Assembly (NCBI GenBank): GCA_036374835.1
Contig: DASUTB010000002.1
Location: 1 to 9,310, forward strand
DNA length: 9,310 nt
Reading direction: 5' to 3'
Source: DASUTB01 sp036374835
Lineage (GTDB): Bacteria; Actinomycetota; Actinomycetes; Jiangellales; Jiangellaceae
The notes under the pieces were generated by a model. It worked only from the letters and a program-made list of their open reading frames with translations, searched no databases and was not told the DNA's origin. The translations under genes and the position numbers were made by a program. How positions within the stretch are numbered: position 1 is the first letter of the stretch; the number at the start of each line of letters is the position of its first letter. Positions 1 to 7,155 of this stretch are shown piece by piece.

Positions 1-296
1 ACCCACCAGGTCAAGTAGAGGCAGCACTTCTTCCGTAGGTCGAACGTCGCGACGTAGTCTTGCTGCTGCTGCACGAGCGGAGTGGTCGCGACGTGCTCGA
101 CGACCGGGGCGAGCGCCGCACGTGCCGGTGCCGGCAGATCCGCCATGGCGGCGCGGATCAGGTCAAGCCGGTCGAGCAGCGACTCGTCGGGGTAGGCCAG
201 CAGGCTAGAGCAGATCTGCCAGGACGCTTGCGTCCGCTTACGACTGGACGCTTGCGTCCGCTCACGGCTTGTGGCTGCGGTGTGGGCCTTACGCAT
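1..296 (-). CDS. narJ: NarJ, nitrate reductase molybdenum cofactor assembly chaperone (partial, N-terminal 98 codons)
   Basis: NarJ is the cytoplasmic chaperone that binds apo-NarG, lets the Mo-bisMGD cofactor and Fe-S cluster be inserted, and controls docking of NarGH on NarI; it is not part of the final enzyme. The visible part reads as a NarJ N-terminus: a helical stretch from residue 26 (WQICSSLLAYPDESLLDRL) and the family hallmark FDLRKKCCLYLT at about 85-96. The ATG at 296-294 is chosen because AGGAGG lies at 303-308, six bases upstream. The start sits 8 bases inside the end of narH, so translation is probably coupled. Residues 10-25 are unusual: two in-register copies of S-R-[E/K]-R-T-Q-A-S, encoded by a 24-bp tandem repeat, form a basic polar extension before the conserved fold. 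A run of four Gln occurs at 76-79. The 3' part lies outside the window, and narI should follow. Confidence 0.9.
   Translation of the reverse strand, partial: MRKAHTAATSRERTQASSRKRTQASWQICSSLLAYPDESLLDRLDLIRAAMADLPAPARAALAPVVEHVATTPLVQQQQDYVATFDLRKKCCLYLTWW
222..269. repeat. 24-bp tandem repeat (2 copies) with an internal palindrome, inside narJ
   Basis: Copies at 222-245 and 246-269 match at 22 of 24 positions by eye. Each contains the inverted repeat GGACGC-TT-GCGTCC (222-235 and 246-259), so each copy can form a 6-bp hairpin with a 2-base loop, or the two copies can pair with each other. The unit length is a multiple of three and aligns with narJ codons. It therefore duplicates eight residues (10-17 and 18-25) without breaking the frame. 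Confidence 0.9.
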
Positions 297-1971
297 CGTC
301 TTCCTCCTGCGAGGGAGGGAACAGCCCGGCGGGCCGGCCTTGGCCGTCCCAGTTGAGCAGGTTGACCCGCTGTTCTTTTTCCTCCGGGCTGGCCAGCGTG
401 TCGGCGGTCTGCCGGGTCCGCAACGCATGGAACGTCTCCACCGACACCGGTGCGGGCCGACCGGACGCCTCACCGAACGGACCGGACCCCGTGATGTACA
501 TTCCCGGCCCACCCTCGTAGTCGAGTGAGCAGGACAGCTCGTCGAGCTGCCGGCCGGTCTCCTCGTGGGCGGTGGGGATGACGTAGCGGTCCTCGTACTT
601 GGCGACCGCGAGCAGCCGGTACATCTCGCTCATCGACTGTTCGGTCATGCCTACCGCTTCCGGTATCTCCGGCCGGGTCGCCCGGCCGAGGTTGATGTCC
701 CGCATGTAGGAACGCATCGCGGCCAGCTTGCGCAGCGAGGCATCGACCGGTGCGACGTCACCGGCGGTGAACAGCTCGGCCAGGTAACCGATCGGGATTC
801 GCAGCGCTTCGATCGCACCGAACAGGTTGCCGGAGTCCTCGGCGTCGTGGCCGGTCTCGCGCAGCTGGTCGACGACGGGCGACAGCGGTGGCACGTACCA
901 GACCATCGGCATGGTCCGGTACTCCGGGTGCAGCGGCAGCGCCACCTGGTGCTCTTTGATCAGCCGGTAGACCGGCGAACGCTGGGCGGCCGCGATCCAG
1001 TCCTCGGCGATGCCGTCCCGGCGGGCCGCCTCGATCACGGCGGGGTCGTGCGGGTCCAGCATGACGTCGAGTTGCGCTTCGTACAGGTCCTTCTCGTCCT
1101 CGACGGACGCGGCTGCGAGCACGCGGTCGGCGTCGTAGAGGATCAGACCGATGTAGCGCAACCGGCCGACGCATGTCTCCGAGCACACGGTCGGCTGGCC
1201 CACCTCGATTCGCGGGTAGCACATGGTGCATTTCTCCGCCTTGCCGGTGCGGTGGTTGAAGTACACCTTCTTGTACGGGCAGCCGGTAACGCACATCCGC
1301 CAGCCGCGGCACTGGTCCTGGTCGACCAGCACGATCCCGTCCTCGCTCCGCTTGTACATCGCGCCGGACGGGCAGGACGCCACGCACGACGGGTTCAGGC
1401 AGTGCTCGCAGATCCGCGGCAGGTAGAACATGAAGGCCCGCTCGAACTCCAGCTGGATCTGGTCGGAGACCTTCTTGAGCACCGGATCGTCCACCGCCAG
1501 CTCGGGCCCGCCGGCGAGGTTGTCGTCCCAGTTGGCGGACCAGGTGACCTTGGTGCGCTCGCCGGTGATCAGGCTGCGCGGCTCGGCGACCGGCATCTGC
1601 TCGCCGAGCGGCGCGTTGATCAGCCTTTCGTAGTCGTATGTCCACGGCTCGTAGTAGTCCTGGAGGGACGGCAACTTCGGATTGGAGAAGATCGTCAGCA
1701 GCTTCTTCAGCCGCCCGCCGCCCTTGAGCCGCAACCGGCCACGCTTGGTCCGCTCCCAGCCACCGCGCCAGCGCTCCTGGTCCTGGTATGTCCGCGGGTA
1801 GCCCTGGCCCGGCCGGGTCTCCACGTTGTTGAACCAGACGTATTCGACGCCGGCCCGGTTGGTCCACGCCTGCTTGCAGGTGACCGAGCACGTGTGGCAG
1901 CCGATGCACTTGTCCAGGTTCATCACCATGGCGACTTGGGCCATACAGCGTCCGATCGGCGCGTTTCCCAT
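289..1971 (-). CDS. narH: NarH, respiratory nitrate reductase beta subunit (Fe-S electron transfer)
   Basis: NarH passes electrons from the NarI hemes to NarG through four iron-sulfur clusters on the cytoplasmic face of the membrane. The 560-residue product has the full cysteine set: C22/C25/C28/C32 (NLDKCIGCHTCSVTCKQ), C188/C191/C196/C200 (CEHCLNPSCVASCP), C221/W224/C227/C231 (CRGWRMCVTGCPYKK), and C248/C251/C263/C267 (EKCTMCYPRIEVGQPTVCSETC). The Trp in the third group is the known replacement that gives the [3Fe-4S] cluster in this family. The length is slightly above that of E. coli NarH. The ATG at 1971 is preferred because AGGAGGT lies at 1981-1987, nine bases upstream. An internal Met at residue 10 (MAQVAMVMNLDKC) is where many homologues would align, so the first nine residues are an extension. 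The start shares one base with the narG stop (TGATG), a sign of tight coupling. The acidic C-terminus (QEEDDA) overlaps the narJ start. Confidence 0.97.
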   Translation of the reverse strand: MGNAPIGRCMAQVAMVMNLDKCIGCHTCSVTCKQAWTNRAGVEYVWFNNVETRPGQGYPRTYQDQERWRGGWERTKRGRLRLKGGGRLKKLLTIFSNPKLPSLQDYYEPWTYDYERLINAPLGEQMPVAEPRSLITGERTKVTWSANWDDNLAGGPELAVDDPVLKKVSDQIQLEFERAFMFYLPRICEHCLNPSCVASCPSGAMYKRSEDGIVLVDQDQCRGWRMCVTGCPYKKVYFNHRTGKAEKCTMCYPRIEVGQPTVCSETCVGRLRYIGLILYDADRVLAAASVEDEKDLYEAQLDVMLDPHDPAVIEAARRDGIAEDWIAAAQRSPVYRLIKEHQVALPLHPEYRTMPMVWYVPPLSPVVDQLRETGHDAEDSGNLFGAIEALRIPIGYLAELFTAGDVAPVDASLRKLAAMRSYMRDINLGRATRPEIPEAVGMTEQSMSEMYRLLAVAKYEDRYVIPTAHEETGRQLDELSCSLDYEGGPGMYITGSGPFGEASGRPAPVSVETFHALRTRQTADTLASPEEKEQRVNLLNWDGQGRPAGLFPPSQEEDDA

Positions 1972-4900
1972 CAGTACTGCACCTCCTGCGAGCGGCGACG
2001 GACGACCGTAACCTCGTCGCGCTGATTGCCGGTCGGTCCGAGATAGTTGAAGGCGAACGACTGCTGCGCGTAGCCGCCGATCAGGTGGGTCGGTTTCACC
2101 AGCAGCCGGGTCAGCGAGTTGTGGATGCCACCGCGCCGGCCGGTGGTCTCGGTGAGCGGTACGTCGATGGTGCGTTCCTGGGCGTGATAGACGTACACCG
2201 TGCCCGTCGGCATCCGGTGCGAGACGATCGCGCGGCACACCAGGACGCCGTTGCGGTTCACCGACTCGACCCAGTCGTTGTCGGCCACGCCGATCCGGGC
2301 CGCGTCCTCCGGGCTCATCCACATGGTGGGACCGCCTCGGGAGAGCGTCAGCATCAGGAGGTTGTCCTGGTATTCCGAGTGGATGGACCACTTGGAGTGC
2401 GGCGTCAGGTACCTCAGTGTGACGCCCGCCTCTCCGCCGCCCGCACCGACGGCGTCCTCGCCGAACAGCATGCTCATGTCCAGCGGCGGCCGGAACAGGG
2501 GCAGCGTCTCACCGAGCTCGCCCATCCAGTCGTGGTCGAGCAGGAAGTGCATCCGCCCGGTCAGTGTGTGCCAGGGCTTGAGGCCTTCGACGTTGATGGT
2601 GAACGGTGCGTACCGGCGCCCGCCGGTCTCACTTCCCGACCACTCCGGACTGGTGATCACAGGCACTGGACTGGCCTGCGTGTCCGCGAAGCGGATCCGC
2701 CGCTCCTCACTTCCCTCGGCCAGGGCCGCCAAGGGACGCCCCACCTGGCGTTCGAGGGCGTGGAAGCCGGCCACGGCGAGCCGTCCGTTGGTGGTGCCGG
2801 ACAGTGCCAGGATGGTCTCGGCCATCTTGATGTCGGTGTCCAGCGCCGGACGCCCGTCCGCAACACCGCCGAGCATCACTCCGTTGACCTTGGCCAGTTG
2901 TTCGACCTCGGCGTCGGGGTGGACGGTGAAGCCTTTGACCGTAAGCCCCAAGGTGTCGACCAGCGGACCGAGTGCGGACATCTTGTCCGCAACGGCGCCG
3001 TAGTCGCGCTCGACGACGGCCAGCCCCCACATCGTCCGTCCGGGAACCGGGTCGACCGTGCCGTCCCGCCAGTCCCGGGCGAGGCCGCCGGGCTGTGCGG
3101 TTTCACCCGGAGTGTCGTGCTGAAGCGCGGTGGCCACCACATCCTTGCGGACACCGAGATGATGGCGGGCGAGTTCGCTGAACCGCCGGGCGACCGTCGT
3201 GAACGCGCTGAAGTCGCTGCGGGTTTCCCACGGCGGGTCGATCGCCGGGGTGAACGCGTGCACGTACGGATGCATGTCCGTCGAGGACAAGTCGTGCTTC
3301 TCGTACCAGGTGGCCGCCGGCAGGACGACATCGGACAGCAGGGTCGTGCTGGTCATCCGGAAGTCCAGCGAGAGCAACAGATCGAGTTTGCCCTCGGGTG
3401 CCTCGTCCCGCCAGGTCACGTCCTGCGGGCGCCGCTCCCGCGGCGTCTCGGTGGCGCGCAGGTTCGCGTCAGTGCCGAGCAGGTGCCGAAGGAAGTACTC
3501 ATTGCCCTTCGCGCTCGAGCCGAGCAGGTTCGCCCGCCAGACCGTCAGCACCCGCGGCCAGTTCTCCGGCGCGTCCGGGTCTTCGCAGGCGTACCGGAGC
3601 TCGCCCGAGCGCAGTTGTGCGACGACATGGTCCTTCGGGTCGGTGCCGGCGGCCTCGGCCTCGTCGGCGAGGTCCAGCGGACTGCGGTCGAACTGCGGGT
3701 AGGACGGCATCCAGCCCATCCGGGCCGAGCGGGCGACCGCGTCCGCGGTGTGCACTCCGGTGAAAAGACCGTCGGCCAGCGGCGACTCGAGCGCGTCGGC
3801 CTGGTAGCCGTCGTAGCGCCACTGGTCGGTGTGGGTGTACCAGTACGCGGTACCGATCATCTGCCGCGGCGGGCGCTGCCAGTCGATCGCCATCGCCATC
3901 GTCGTCCATCCGGTGAGCGGACGGCACTTCTCCTGACCGACGTAGTGCGCCCAGCCGCCGCCGTTGCGGCCCATACACCCGGTGAGCATCAGCAGCGCGA
4001 GTATCGACCGGTAGATCAGATCGCCGTGGAACCAGTGGTTGATGCCGGCCCCCATGATCACCATGGATCGGCCGCCGGACTCCTCGGCGTTCTGGGCGAA
4101 CTCGCGGGCTATTCGAGCCACCTTGTCGGCTTTGACCGAGGTGATCTCCTCCTGCCAGGCCGGTGTGTACGGCTGAGTCGGATCGTCGTAGCCGGCAGGC
4201 CACTGTCCGGGCAGGCCGTCCCGCGCGACGCCGTACTGGGCGAGCATCAGGTCGAACACCGTCGTGACCAGCCGGCCGGCGACCTCGCGCGCCGGGACAC
4301 CGCGGTGCAGCACCTCGGAACCGGATGGTCGGTCGAACCGGGGGAGGAGCACTTCGGTAGGGGTGCTGGCCGCATCGCCGTCCAAGCTGAGTCGCGGCCG
4401 GACGCCCTCGAGGTCGAGGTTCCAGCGTCCGGTCTCGGACTCGGAGTGGCGGAAGCCGACCGATCCGTTCGGCACCGCCGGCTCACCTGTGTTCGCGTCG
4501 AGCAGGACCGTCTTCCACTCCGCATTCTCGGACTCGTTGCCGAGATCGGCGGCGGTGAGGAACTTGCCGGGAACGTACCCGCCGTCCCGCTCCCGTAGGG
4601 TCACGAGGAACGGCAGGTCGGTGTACTGGCGGACGTAGTCGGAGAAGAACGGCACCTGCCGGTCGACGAAGAACTCTCGCAGGATCACGTGGCCCATGGC
4701 CATCGCCATCGCCGCGTCGGTGCCGGGCTGGGCGGGCAGCCACTCGTCGGCGAACTTCGTATTGTCCGCGTAGTCCGGCGATACGACGACGACCTTCTGG
4801 CCCCGGTATCGAGCCTCGGTCATCCAGTGCGCATCGGGGGTCCGGGTGACCGGAACGTTCGAGCCCCACATGACCAGGTAGGAGGCGTCCCACCAGTCAC

Positions 4901-5657
4901 CCGACTCCGGCACGTCGGTCTGATCGCCGAACACCTGCGGCGACGCGACCGGCAGGTCGGCGTACCAGTCGTAGAACGACGTCATCGCCCCACCGATCAG
5001 CTCGATGAACCGGCTGCCGGCGGCGTGCGACACCATCGACATCGCCGGGATCGGCGAGAACCCGGCGACCCGGTCGGGACCGTATGTCTTGATCGCGTGA
5101 ACGTGTGCGGCGGCGACGATTTCGGCCGCCTCGTCCCAGCTCACCCGGATCAGCCCGCCCTTGCCGCGCGCCTTCTGGTAGCGCCGGCGGCGATCGGGAT
5201 CGGCCTGGATGTCGGCCCACGCCTCGACCGGATCGCCGAGCCGGGCCTTGGCCTCGCGATACATCTCGACCAGTAGGCCGCGGGCGTAGGGGTAACGCAC
5301 CCGCGTGGGTGAGTAGGTGTACCAGGAGAACGCGGCGCCTCGAGGGCAGCCACGCGGTTCGTACTCGGGGCGGTCCGGCCCGACGGACGGGTAGTCGGTC
5401 TCCTGTGCCTCCCAGGTGATGACGCCGTCCTTGACGTACACCTTCCATGAGCACGACCCGGTGCAGTTCACTCCGTGCGTGGATCGGACCACCTTGTCGT
5501 GGCTCCACCGGTCGCGGTAGAAGACGTCGCCGTCCCGGCCGCCGCGCCGGTGCACGGTGCGCAGATCCTCGGATACTTCCCCGCGGGTGAAGTAGCGGCC
5601 CGTCCGCAGTAGCAGGTCGGCGACCGGACCATCCATGCCTTCGGCTGCCTGCGCCAT
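1971..5657 (-). CDS. narG: NarG, respiratory nitrate reductase alpha (catalytic) subunit
   Basis: NarG reduces nitrate to nitrite at a Mo-bisMGD centre; with NarH and NarI it forms the membrane-bound, cytoplasm-facing, quinol-oxidising enzyme that generates proton motive force. The 1228-residue product is close to the family length. The FS0 [4Fe-4S] site is formed by H61, C65, C69 and C104 (HGVNCTGSC, then RGCPRG). The segment SFYDWYADLP at about 227-236, followed by GDQTDVPES and WGSNVPVTRTPDAH, is the Mo-ligand Asp region equivalent to Asp222 of E. coli. GINHWFHGDLIYRS and LTGCMGRNGGGWAHYVGQEK at about 540-575 are typical of the family. A molybdopterin-dinucleotide-binding domain fills roughly the last 150 residues. 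No complete twin-arginine signal is seen, as expected for the cytoplasmic type. GGAGG at 5666-5670, eight bases before the ATG, supports the start. It is the first gene of the operon, with its promoter in the 5658-5889 region. No broken or missing key residue is apparent. Confidence 0.98.
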   Translation of the reverse strand: MAQAAEGMDGPVADLLLRTGRYFTRGEVSEDLRTVHRRGGRDGDVFYRDRWSHDKVVRSTHGVNCTGSCSWKVYVKDGVITWEAQETDYPSVGPDRPEYEPRGCPRGAAFSWYTYSPTRVRYPYARGLLVEMYREAKARLGDPVEAWADIQADPDRRRRYQKARGKGGLIRVSWDEAAEIVAAAHVHAIKTYGPDRVAGFSPIPAMSMVSHAAGSRFIELIGGAMTSFYDWYADLPVASPQVFGDQTDVPESGDWWDASYLVMWGSNVPVTRTPDAHWMTEARYRGQKVVVVSPDYADNTKFADEWLPAQPGTDAAMAMAMGHVILREFFVDRQVPFFSDYVRQYTDLPFLVTLRERDGGYVPGKFLTAADLGNESENAEWKTVLLDANTGEPAVPNGSVGFRHSESETGRWNLDLEGVRPRLSLDGDAASTPTEVLLPRFDRPSGSEVLHRGVPAREVAGRLVTTVFDLMLAQYGVARDGLPGQWPAGYDDPTQPYTPAWQEEITSVKADKVARIAREFAQNAEESGGRSMVIMGAGINHWFHGDLIYRSILALLMLTGCMGRNGGGWAHYVGQEKCRPLTGWTTMAMAIDWQRPPRQMIGTAYWYTHTDQWRYDGYQADALESPLADGLFTGVHTADAVARSARMGWMPSYPQFDRSPLDLADEAEAAGTDPKDHVVAQLRSGELRYACEDPDAPENWPRVLTVWRANLLGSSAKGNEYFLRHLLGTDANLRATETPRERRPQDVTWRDEAPEGKLDLLLSLDFRMTSTTLLSDVVLPAATWYEKHDLSSTDMHPYVHAFTPAIDPPWETRSDFSAFTTVARRFSELARHHLGVRKDVVATALQHDTPGETAQPGGLARDWRDGTVDPVPGRTMWGLAVVERDYGAVADKMSALGPLVDTLGLTVKGFTVHPDAEVEQLAKVNGVMLGGVADGRPALDTDIKMAETILALSGTTNGRLAVAGFHALERQVGRPLAALAEGSEERRIRFADTQASPVPVITSPEWSGSETGGRRYAPFTINVEGLKPWHTLTGRMHFLLDHDWMGELGETLPLFRPPLDMSMLFGEDAVGAGGGEAGVTLRYLTPHSKWSIHSEYQDNLLMLTLSRGGPTMWMSPEDAARIGVADNDWVESVNRNGVLVCRAIVSHRMPTGTVYVYHAQERTIDVPLTETTGRRGGIHNSLTRLLVKPTHLIGGYAQQSFAFNYLGPTGNQRDEVTVVRRRSQEVQY

Positions 5658-5707
5658 CGTCTGATCCTCCCAGCGGGGTCGAGGTTGGTTCCCGCCTACC
5701 CTGCCTG

Positions 5708-5713
5708 AAATTA
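5708..5713 (-). promoter_or_regulatory. Possible -10 element of the narG promoter
   Basis: Read on the minus strand the bases are TAATTT, which fits the actinobacterial TANNNT pattern, in the most AT-rich part of this intergenic region (about 5704-5728). Its centre is 25 bases from the centre of the DosR-like palindrome at 5726-5745, so that palindrome would cover the -35 position (TTCGGC, a poor -35). This layout is typical of an activator-dependent promoter. Transcription would start near 5701, giving a leader of roughly 45 bases. The placement is an inference. Confidence 0.35.
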
Positions 5714-5725
5714 CTACCCACGGTA

Positions 5726-5745
5726 TTAGGGCCGAAGGTCACATG
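5726..5745. promoter_or_regulatory. DosR/DevR-like box A in the narG-narK divergent region
   Basis: The sequence TTAGGGCCGAAGGTCACATG matches the published mycobacterial DosR consensus (TTSGGGACTWWAGTCCCSAA) at 12 of 20 positions by hand count, so on its own it is weak. It shares the pattern GGG-N-C-N-AAGGTC with box B, whose centre lies 62 bases away (about six helical turns, so on the same DNA face). It covers the -35 position of the proposed narG promoter. Confidence 0.3.
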
Positions 5746-5758
5746 CATGTACCCGGGT
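5741..5758. repeat. Two adjoining perfect palindromes in the narG-narK region
   Basis: ACATGCATGT (5741-5750) is followed directly by ACCCGGGT (5751-5758); both are perfect palindromes. They lie between the two DosR-like boxes and overlap the end of box A. A dimeric regulator could bind here, but I do not recognise the motif. Confidence 0.4.
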
Positions 5759-5787
5759 CGTGCAAAAGTGTCGGTAGTGTCATGAAG

Positions 5788-5807
5788 CTCGGGACCAAGG
5801 TCCATAG
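5788..5807. promoter_or_regulatory. DosR/DevR-like box B upstream of narK
   Basis: The sequence CTCGGGACCAAGGTCCATAG matches the DosR consensus at 14 of 20 positions and has the perfect inverted repeat GGACC-AA-GGTCC at 5792-5803. Its centre lies 92 bases before the narK start and 140 before narG. In Mycobacterium tuberculosis narK2 belongs to the DosR regulon, so a site here makes biological sense. I could not place a convincing -10 element for narK downstream of it. Confidence 0.45.
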
Positions 5808-5877
5808 CGCAACGCGCGGCGATCGGCGATCGTGCGATGCGGGCTCACGGTCGGCGTGGGCCGCTCCGACATGTCAT

Positions 5878-5884
5878 AGGAGGT
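5878..5884 (+). promoter_or_regulatory. Ribosome binding site that fixes the GTG start of narK
   Basis: AGGAGGT lies five bases before the GTG at 5890. The nearest in-frame ATG codons are far upstream (5743 and 5782) and would place translation through the regulatory palindromes, so the GTG is the better start. Confidence 0.85.
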
Positions 5885-5889
5885 GGGGC

Positions 5890-7155
5890 GTGGCCAGTGA
5901 AACTCACGGGGCGCCGCTCGAAGCGAAGCAAACACCCGCAGCTGAGAGTCAGCCCATTCGTGGACGATTCGTAGCGCTGGCACTGGCGACAGCCGCGTTC
6001 GCGATCAACTTCTGGGCGTGGTCACTGATCAGCCCGCTGGCTCCGAGGTACCGCGACCTGCTGGGATTGTCGCCGGTCGCGGTGTCCGTTATGGTCGCGA
6101 TACCGGTGATCGTCGGGTCCCTTGGCCGCATCCCACTTGGTGCACTGACCGACCGGTACGGTGGGCGGCTCGTGTTCACCGCGCTGTGCTTCGCCTCGGC
6201 CGTACCCGTCGCCTTTCTCGCTGTGCTGGACTCGTACCCGGCACTGCTCGCCGGAGGCTTCGTGCTCGGCATGTCCGGCGCCTCGTTCGCGGTCGGCATC
6301 CCGTTCGTGAACGCATGGTTCCCGCCGAACCGTCGGGGCTTTGCACTGGGTGTCTACGGTGTCGGCAACATCGGTACCGCCATCTCCGGGTTCCTATCGC
6401 CGTGGCTCTGGGACGTCGGCGGCAGCTCGCTCCCGTACGCCGTCGTTGTCGTGGCGCTACTCGCGATGGGCACGGTCTTCTGGCTGGTCGGCAGAAACGC
6501 GCCCGGATTCACACCGGCCGACCGGCCGCTGCTCGCTCACTTCAAGAGCACGGTGAAGATTCGAGCCACCTATGAGCTTGCGGCACTGTACGCCGTCACG
6601 TTCGGCGGCTTCGTGGCCTTCGGCGTCTACCTACCCACCTACCTGACCGACGCCTACGACCTGTCGGTCGCCGACGCGGCCGCCAGAGCAGCCGGGTTCG
6701 TCATCGTCGCCACGGTGGCTCGGCCGATCGGCGGCTGGCTCGCCGACCAGGTCGGCGGCGTGGAGGTACTGCGCGTCGTCTTCGGCACGGTGGCGTTCTT
6801 CGCCGTGGTCACCGCGTTCACGCCCACGATGCCCGTGCTGACGGTCGCCATGCTGACGATCGCCGCGGCACTGGGCGTCGGCAACGGCGCGGTCTTCGCA
6901 CTCGTCGGCACCCGGGCGCCGGCGAACAGTGTGGGCTCGGTCACCGGCGTCGTCGGTGCTGCCGGCGGGCTGGGCGGATTCCTTCCTCCGATCGTGATGG
7001 GTTCGGTCTTCGAGCTGACCGGCTCCTACGCGATCGGCCTCATGCTGCTCAGCGACGTTGCCCTGGCTGCGCTGGTGTTCGTCGTGTTCGGTATGCCAGG
7101 GCGAGGCGGCGGCTGGCGGGGCGCGTGGCGATCGCTGCGGCCAACGGCGCGGTGA
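5890..7155 (+). CDS. narK: NarK-type nitrate/nitrite MFS transporter
   Basis: This 421-residue inner-membrane porter of the nitrate/nitrite branch of the major facilitator superfamily imports nitrate and/or exchanges it for nitrite made by NarGHI. About 12 membrane helices can be followed between residues 26 and 401. R80 (GSLGRIPLG) and R278 (VARPIGGWLAD) sit where the two substrate-binding arginines of E. coli NarK (R89, R305) lie. The MFS loop motif GALTDRYGGR is at 84-93. Glycine-rich nitrate-signature segments occur at about 127-168 (GMSGASFAVGIPFVNAWFPP, then GVYGVGNIGTAISG) and 329-366 (GVGNGAVFALVGTRAP, then GAAGGLGGFLPP). Residues 1-25 are a polar cytoplasmic leader. The GTG start is set by AGGAGGT five bases upstream. 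The gene is divergent from narG across a 232-base region. Its last 35 codons overlap, antisense, the last 35 codons of the TDT transporter; they encode the end of helix 12 and a short Arg/Gly-rich tail. Confidence 0.95.
   Translation: MASETHGAPLEAKQTPAAESQPIRGRFVALALATAAFAINFWAWSLISPLAPRYRDLLGLSPVAVSVMVAIPVIVGSLGRIPLGALTDRYGGRLVFTALCFASAVPVAFLAVLDSYPALLAGGFVLGMSGASFAVGIPFVNAWFPPNRRGFALGVYGVGNIGTAISGFLSPWLWDVGGSSLPYAVVVVALLAMGTVFWLVGRNAPGFTPADRPLLAHFKSTVKIRATYELAALYAVTFGGFVAFGVYLPTYLTDAYDLSVADAAARAAGFVIVATVARPIGGWLADQVGGVEVLRVVFGTVAFFAVVTAFTPTMPVLTVAMLTIAAALGVGNGAVFALVGTRAPANSVGSVTGVVGAAGGLGGFLPPIVMGSVFELTGSYAIGLMLLSDVALAALVFVVFGMPGRGGGWRGAWRSLRPTAR
7049..7155. other. 107-bp tail-to-tail coding overlap of narK and the TDT transporter gene
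   Basis: The narK stop (TGA at 7153-7155) lies beyond the stop of the opposing gene (at 7049-7051), so 107 bases code on both strands. Codon first positions face each other, and the second position of the TDT gene faces the third of narK. Both encoded tails are basic (Arg-rich) after the last membrane helix, as expected of a cytoplasmic C-terminus. There is no room for a terminator between the genes, so their mRNAs must be complementary over at least this stretch. Confidence 0.9.

Noticed and set aside
1971..1973. narG stop overlapping narH start as a possible frameshift or fusion
   Set aside because: The TGATG overlap is a normal translational coupling arrangement; both proteins are complete at the junction.
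565..2025. Long plus-strand open frame (486 codons) opposite narH
   Set aside because: It is a shadow of narH on the other strand, with low-complexity composition and no recognisable motif or ribosome binding site.
1972..2391. N-terminal extension of NarH to an upstream ATG at 2391
   Set aside because: The extra 140 residues are an out-of-frame reading of the narG 3' end. The ATG at 1971 has a strong AGGAGGT and gives a normal NarH.
2085..4598. Very long plus-strand open frame (837 codons) opposite narG
   Set aside because: It is antisense to a fully conserved narG. Its translation is Arg/Gly/His/Val-rich without any domain, which is the normal by-product of high GC codon use.
4897..5805. 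Minus-strand open frame (302 codons) starting upstream of narG
   Set aside because: It overlaps the true narG start in another frame, has an Arg/Pro/Gly-rich composition and lacks any motif.
5743..5889. N-terminal extension of NarK to an ATG at 5743
   Set aside because: The added 49 residues lack transporter character and would run through the regulatory palindromes. GTG at 5890 has a near-perfect ribosome binding site.
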